Source: Puffinus mauretanicus (taxonomy: Eukaryota > Chordata > Aves > Procellariiformes > Procellariidae). From it: a stretch of 64,000 bases of DNA. Shown here one piece after another: positions 59,961-64,000 of the stretch (position 1 is its first letter; each line of letters begins with the position of its first letter). The position numbers were made by a program, and so were the translations under genes. The stretch lies in NCBI GenBank assembly GCA_023333565.1, contig JAJKFH010002781.1, positions 514,501 through 578,500 on the forward strand, written 5' to 3'. The notes under the pieces were generated by a model. It did no database searches, was not told where the DNA came from, and saw only the letters and a program-made list of their open reading frames with translations.

Positions 59961-62900
59961 TAATAAAACACCGCATACGCAATTACTCGTTCTGTTGTTG
60001 CTCACGAATTTCCTTGCTATTTTTTATATCAGGATTTCTTTCCGGGCTTGCCACCCCTCATAAATAAAACTGCTGTGTAGGTAGGTAGTTTTCACTTACC
60101 AAATTAGAGCTGAGCCCTTAATATATTTTCACCTGCTGTTGTAATTAGGCCCAGGAGAAAAGACAGACAGCTGTTTTCCTTCTTTATCATTGTGTCATCT
60201 TACTTGTATTAAAACTGAAAAAAACTTACAGTTGCGAAGTATTGTTCTGTAGCAGAAGCTGGCAGAGTTAATAAGGTTCAACGCAGACTCACCCTCTTCC
60301 CTGCTGTGCCTTGACATTTCAGCACATATGGTATTACTCCACACTTATTATGATTTGAAATGTATGTGGAGTGTGCCTCTTGCTCTGCTTGAAACTAAAT
60401 CCATTTGAAACGTATGGAAGGATCCCAGAATAATGGAGTTAGTTCATTTCATCTTAAATTCTTAGGTTGTGTACCATAAATGAATCCTATGCCACAGTGT
60501 TTCTTAGATGAAGAGATATGAGAAGAGATGAATAATTTTGCGCTTGCAGCTGAGGAATGCGCTGTAAGAAAGCCTGAATCCCAGGCTTTATTTGCTGGAG
60601 CTGTGTTTTCCTGTTAGCTGTAGGCTTGGGCTTGTACTTCAGCCTAAAATCCCTGGCTATCCTCTGTACCTACATGTTGGCTCTCACTCTAGTGCTAACC
60701 GCCAGTGAGCCCTGGGAAGGGAAGCGGAGGAGGTCTGGGAGGGCGAGAGGGGGCATAGCGCATACTTGACTTCTGCCCTGGCAGGCAGTATGTGCACAGC
60801 TGGACTGACCTCCTTGGCTGTATACAGTCAGGGGTGTCTATTAATCATCTTCATTTAGTAACCCTGCATAAAAAGAGGGGCGCAGAACCTACCACTGCCT
60901 TGTGGACAGTAAGCGCTCTGCTACTCATCCATATGTCCTGTGCCTGGTGTAAAGGAAGCTACATCTGCACTGACATCTCCAAGACCTGCTGTAATATAAA
61001 TGCATAGCAAATTAAACAGAACAAGTGATATTATGGGCAACAGTTTGGTACAATATCACAAATGAATTGTCTCTCATCTGGATTAATTTCTTCAGTTGCC
61101 AATAGCTTCTACCTTATTTCACTTTGTCTTCTTGCTTATGGCAAAATCACATGGAAAATTAAGGAGATGCTGTGTTGGCCAAATCATATCCTCTTTCTCT
61201 GCTTTAAAGTGACATACATTTTCTGTTAAAACCATAATGACTCATTAACAGACTGAGAGGTGCACTGATGGTGAAATCCAACATGTTCATAAGGCATAAA
61301 GTTGTCAAAATTCTTCTCTAAACCAGGCTATTTCTGGGACTATATTAATTGTCATTTAAAATAGGCACTCCTATATTAAAAAGATTTGACAAATCTATGT
61401 TTGAGAGGTTTTGGTGACTTCCCAAATTGGCGTATGAATACCTACAATTTCTGATTTATGCCCTGAAGTTGAACAATCCCTCAAAATACTAAAGTAATAA
61501 AAACTAAATAGCTTTAGTGTGTGTAGTCTGTGTGTTTGAAACCATGTAGGACACAAACTTAAAACCAGCCATAAATTAATTTACTATAACATCTTTTTGC
61601 ACTACATTCGCAGTGCAAAATGTTCTTAAAATGAAAACACTAGTCTTAGTTACCTTACTGTGTTTTTACATTATCAGTACATATTAAAAGGCCAAAAATT
61701 TAATATTAATGATTCCCAATGACCCAGAAGTGTAACAAATATTACTGCTATGCTTCATTCTGGTTTTGTAATGTATTTTACTTGACCTAATTTTCTTATG
61801 GTGACTGTAAGTGTTTTCAAGGTAACTGTTAACATATCAATAGGCATTGAGGCATAGACCTTAAAAATGCAGAGCACAACAATATCTTACTAAAGTCAAC
61901 AACAAAGATGGGCAGTTGGATTCTGTGGGAATCTCCCAGCCGTGCAACTCATTCACTGCTTTGTGCTGGTGACAAATCCACGTGGAAAGGTATTAAATGT
62001 GGAAGCGGTGCCAAATGCTCTCTGATGTAGAAGACGACAGAGAACCAAGTTCAACAAGCTCTTTCTTGGCATGTTTAAAATACGCACGGATGTGCGTAGG
62101 CTGACAGGGGTCTTTTGCAGAAGGGCCCTGACACAGAGTGCCAGAGGGAGAAGTGGGTCCGTAAGCAGCCTGAACTCAGGCCTTCTGTGCCCAGTGATGG
62201 GATACATACAGCTGGCTCAGAAAATAGGATACGCTTCATCTACTCCATGGCTTGTACTCCCAGGGACAGTGGGAACATAGCCTGAATCTAAACAAAAGCA
62301 TGCTGTCAAGGTTATAGACAGTTCCTGGGAAATAAAAGAATATATATGCTGGAAAGAGGGTTAATATGACATTTACAGAACCGTATGTATAGGGAGGCTC
62401 ACAACATGCAGTAAGATGGGACTTCGAATGCTGATAAGAGAAAAGGGATACTATGGATAGGAAAATGAAGACATGATACAAGTGAGAGTGCAGGAGGAAT
62501 ATGTTATCAATAACAGTGAAGTAAAAATGCTGGAAGGTTTAGTGAATACAATTAAGACGTTTTGAAAAAAACTTATCATTTTGTCTAAAAAAGTGAAAAA
62601 CCAGCAGCATAACTGTCTAGATGTGGGAGAAATGTCATATTTTTAGAAAAGAAAAATGTCTTCTGCTAGACCAACTGCTGGAAAAGAAGACTGGATTTTG
62701 GAGACATGAGGTCTTCATCAAAGGGAAGTTTTGAAGTTCTTTACTATTAAAAATTTTTCTGAAGAGAACCGTTATCAATTGTTTCTCCGTGTACAATAAA
62801 AATGGATGATAAAAATGTGCTCAGTGAGCATCAAAGGAAATTTAAGTCAGTTAATAGGAAAAACCAAATATTTAATTCTTAGAGAAGAGAAGCACTAGAA

Positions 62901-64000
62901 GTGAAACAGTGACATTATGAATTGTTTTCTTTTGGAGATCTTTTAAAAATAGCTTAGACAAACATATAGCCCATAAGACAGATTAGTCAGTCTTTCAAGG
63001 CCCCTTCTAGTCCTATTAGGAAATTCGCTTAGCAGTATGGTTGAGCTCTGATTTGCAAAGCCATGTTCACATGAGAGTTTCCTTATTTTCTTTTCCCCTT
63101 TTGAACTAATACCAGCTACTTGCTGATTTCTGGGATTTTTACTGCTGTCTAGCCACAGGAGATGAAAAGCTGTTTAAATGCAAAAGGACCTGGACTGGAT
63201 TCCAGTCCAAAGACATCTCATTCTTCTGCATATATACAGATGTAATAAATCTCTTTCCTCCTGCTGTAAGATGTTGTGTTTATCAGTCTACGGAGATATG
63301 TTCTCTCTTTTTTAACAGAGATAAGATGATTTTAGGGTAACTAATTAAAAGCTTATTCCTTTTCTTCCCTCAAAAGTAAAGACGAGGGGGAAGAATTGGG
63401 TAGCTCTCAAAATAATTAAGGAAAACTGCAAGGTACTTTTGGACTATAAGAGGTACGTTCATTACCTTGCAATTCATGGACACTGCTTACTGTCATTCAG
63501 TGAACCAGAAAACTGTGGTAATTTCTAAATAGTTCTTAGATCTGTCCCGCACGTCCAGCTACACATGAAGCTCAAACCATGTCTGTACACATCATTGATT
63601 TTGCAGGCTTTCAGGTCAGTTATGAGTTTTGAAATAGCAGCATATGGTCCAGTAGCAAGTATGTGGGGATTTCAGTGTTCTCGCTTCAGCACATGTAGAC
63701 ACAAGCTAAGTTTCTCTGGTAAATTTTTAATGCTGTAATCTACATGCAACAATTGGAGCACTGGTAAATTATTTAAAATTATTCCCATAAACAAGTGAAA
63801 CTTTTATAATTATGTGACAAAACCAAATCCATTAAAGTGATAGTCAGTGTTCTTGCAGGGTGTGCTGATTCTCAGGTAAAAGCCCGTATGTTGCAAAGGA
63901 GGGAACGAACAGACTTGTACACCAACTTTCCAGGATTTTAAAAAAATAACAAGAAACAAGTGAGCCTAACATCCTTGCGGGGGAAGATCAACTCTTTACA
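59961..64000. other. AT-rich noncoding sequence to the window end
   Basis: No gene, CR1 copy or RNA gene recognised. A somewhat GC-richer patch lies at about 60660-60790. Overlapping opposite-strand frames at 61953-62280 are unassigned. Confidence 0.55.

Noticed and set aside
60100..60135. 36-nt minus-strand stretch between an AG and TTTG/GTAAGTG
   Set aside because: Very short, contains a stop in the likely frame, and the pyrimidine tract is interrupted.
61953..62207. Minus-strand frame whose C-terminal half looks like a mitochondrial targeting peptide (CRLLHQRAFGTASTFNT)
   Set aside because: The targeting-like part is at the end of the frame, no mature protein follows, and no splice site explains it.
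63675..63697. Resemblance of GTGTTCTCGCTTCAGCACAT to the 5' end of U6 snRNA
   Set aside because: Similarity stops after about 20 bases, a three-base gap is needed, and no downstream U6 sequence or A-tail follows.

Overview
This window looks like AT-rich, gene-poor nuclear DNA of a bird: a gene desert or the inside of a very large intron. The main evidence is the set of CR1 non-LTR retrotransposon pieces, whose 3' ends carry the avian ATTCTRTG-type short tandem repeat and the conserved 'ttggaagggacc / gatcatc..agtccaa' block. There is no bacterial-style gene organisation, no complete protein-coding gene, no rRNA or tRNA gene, and no CRISPR array that I can support. Nearly all short open frames are what AT-rich noncoding DNA gives by chance. 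The only frames whose protein I recognise are decayed ends of CR1 ORF2.

Layout: 1-15974 is AT-rich noncoding sequence with simple repeats. A plus-strand CR1 3' end lies at 15975-16147. Around 19833-20348 there is a possible noncoding splice pair. At 24020-25569 an old minus-strand CR1 (24020-24369 plus 25168-25569) is split by a younger minus-strand CR1 (24370-25162), with a 5-bp TTGAT repeat on both sides. Smaller CR1 scraps lie at 26243-26334, 28846-28980 (very old), 32538-32596 and 32840-33317. At 35305-35546 there is a possible promoter and first coding exon. At 38349-39595 there is a probable solitary LTR of an endogenous retrovirus, in minus orientation, with a poly(A) signal, a small minisatellite and a possible CTCTG target duplication. 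From 39596 to 64000 the sequence is noncoding, with a hairpin-forming palindrome (42058-42122), a GC-rich patch (42836-43260), a telomere-like tract (47169-47198) and several simple repeats. A motif-rich stretch at 59560-59960 looks like a regulatory element.

Four stretches read like internal exons with usable splice signals: three on the minus strand (52454-52521, 34246-34347, 30776-30891) and one on the plus strand (20256-20348). The three minus-strand frames would join in phase, which is compatible with one long gene in minus orientation. I do not recognise the peptides, and chance cryptic splice sites are a serious alternative. I found no clear new biological system. The strongest structures are the nested CR1 and the LTR-like element; the most useful leads to test are the exon candidates.
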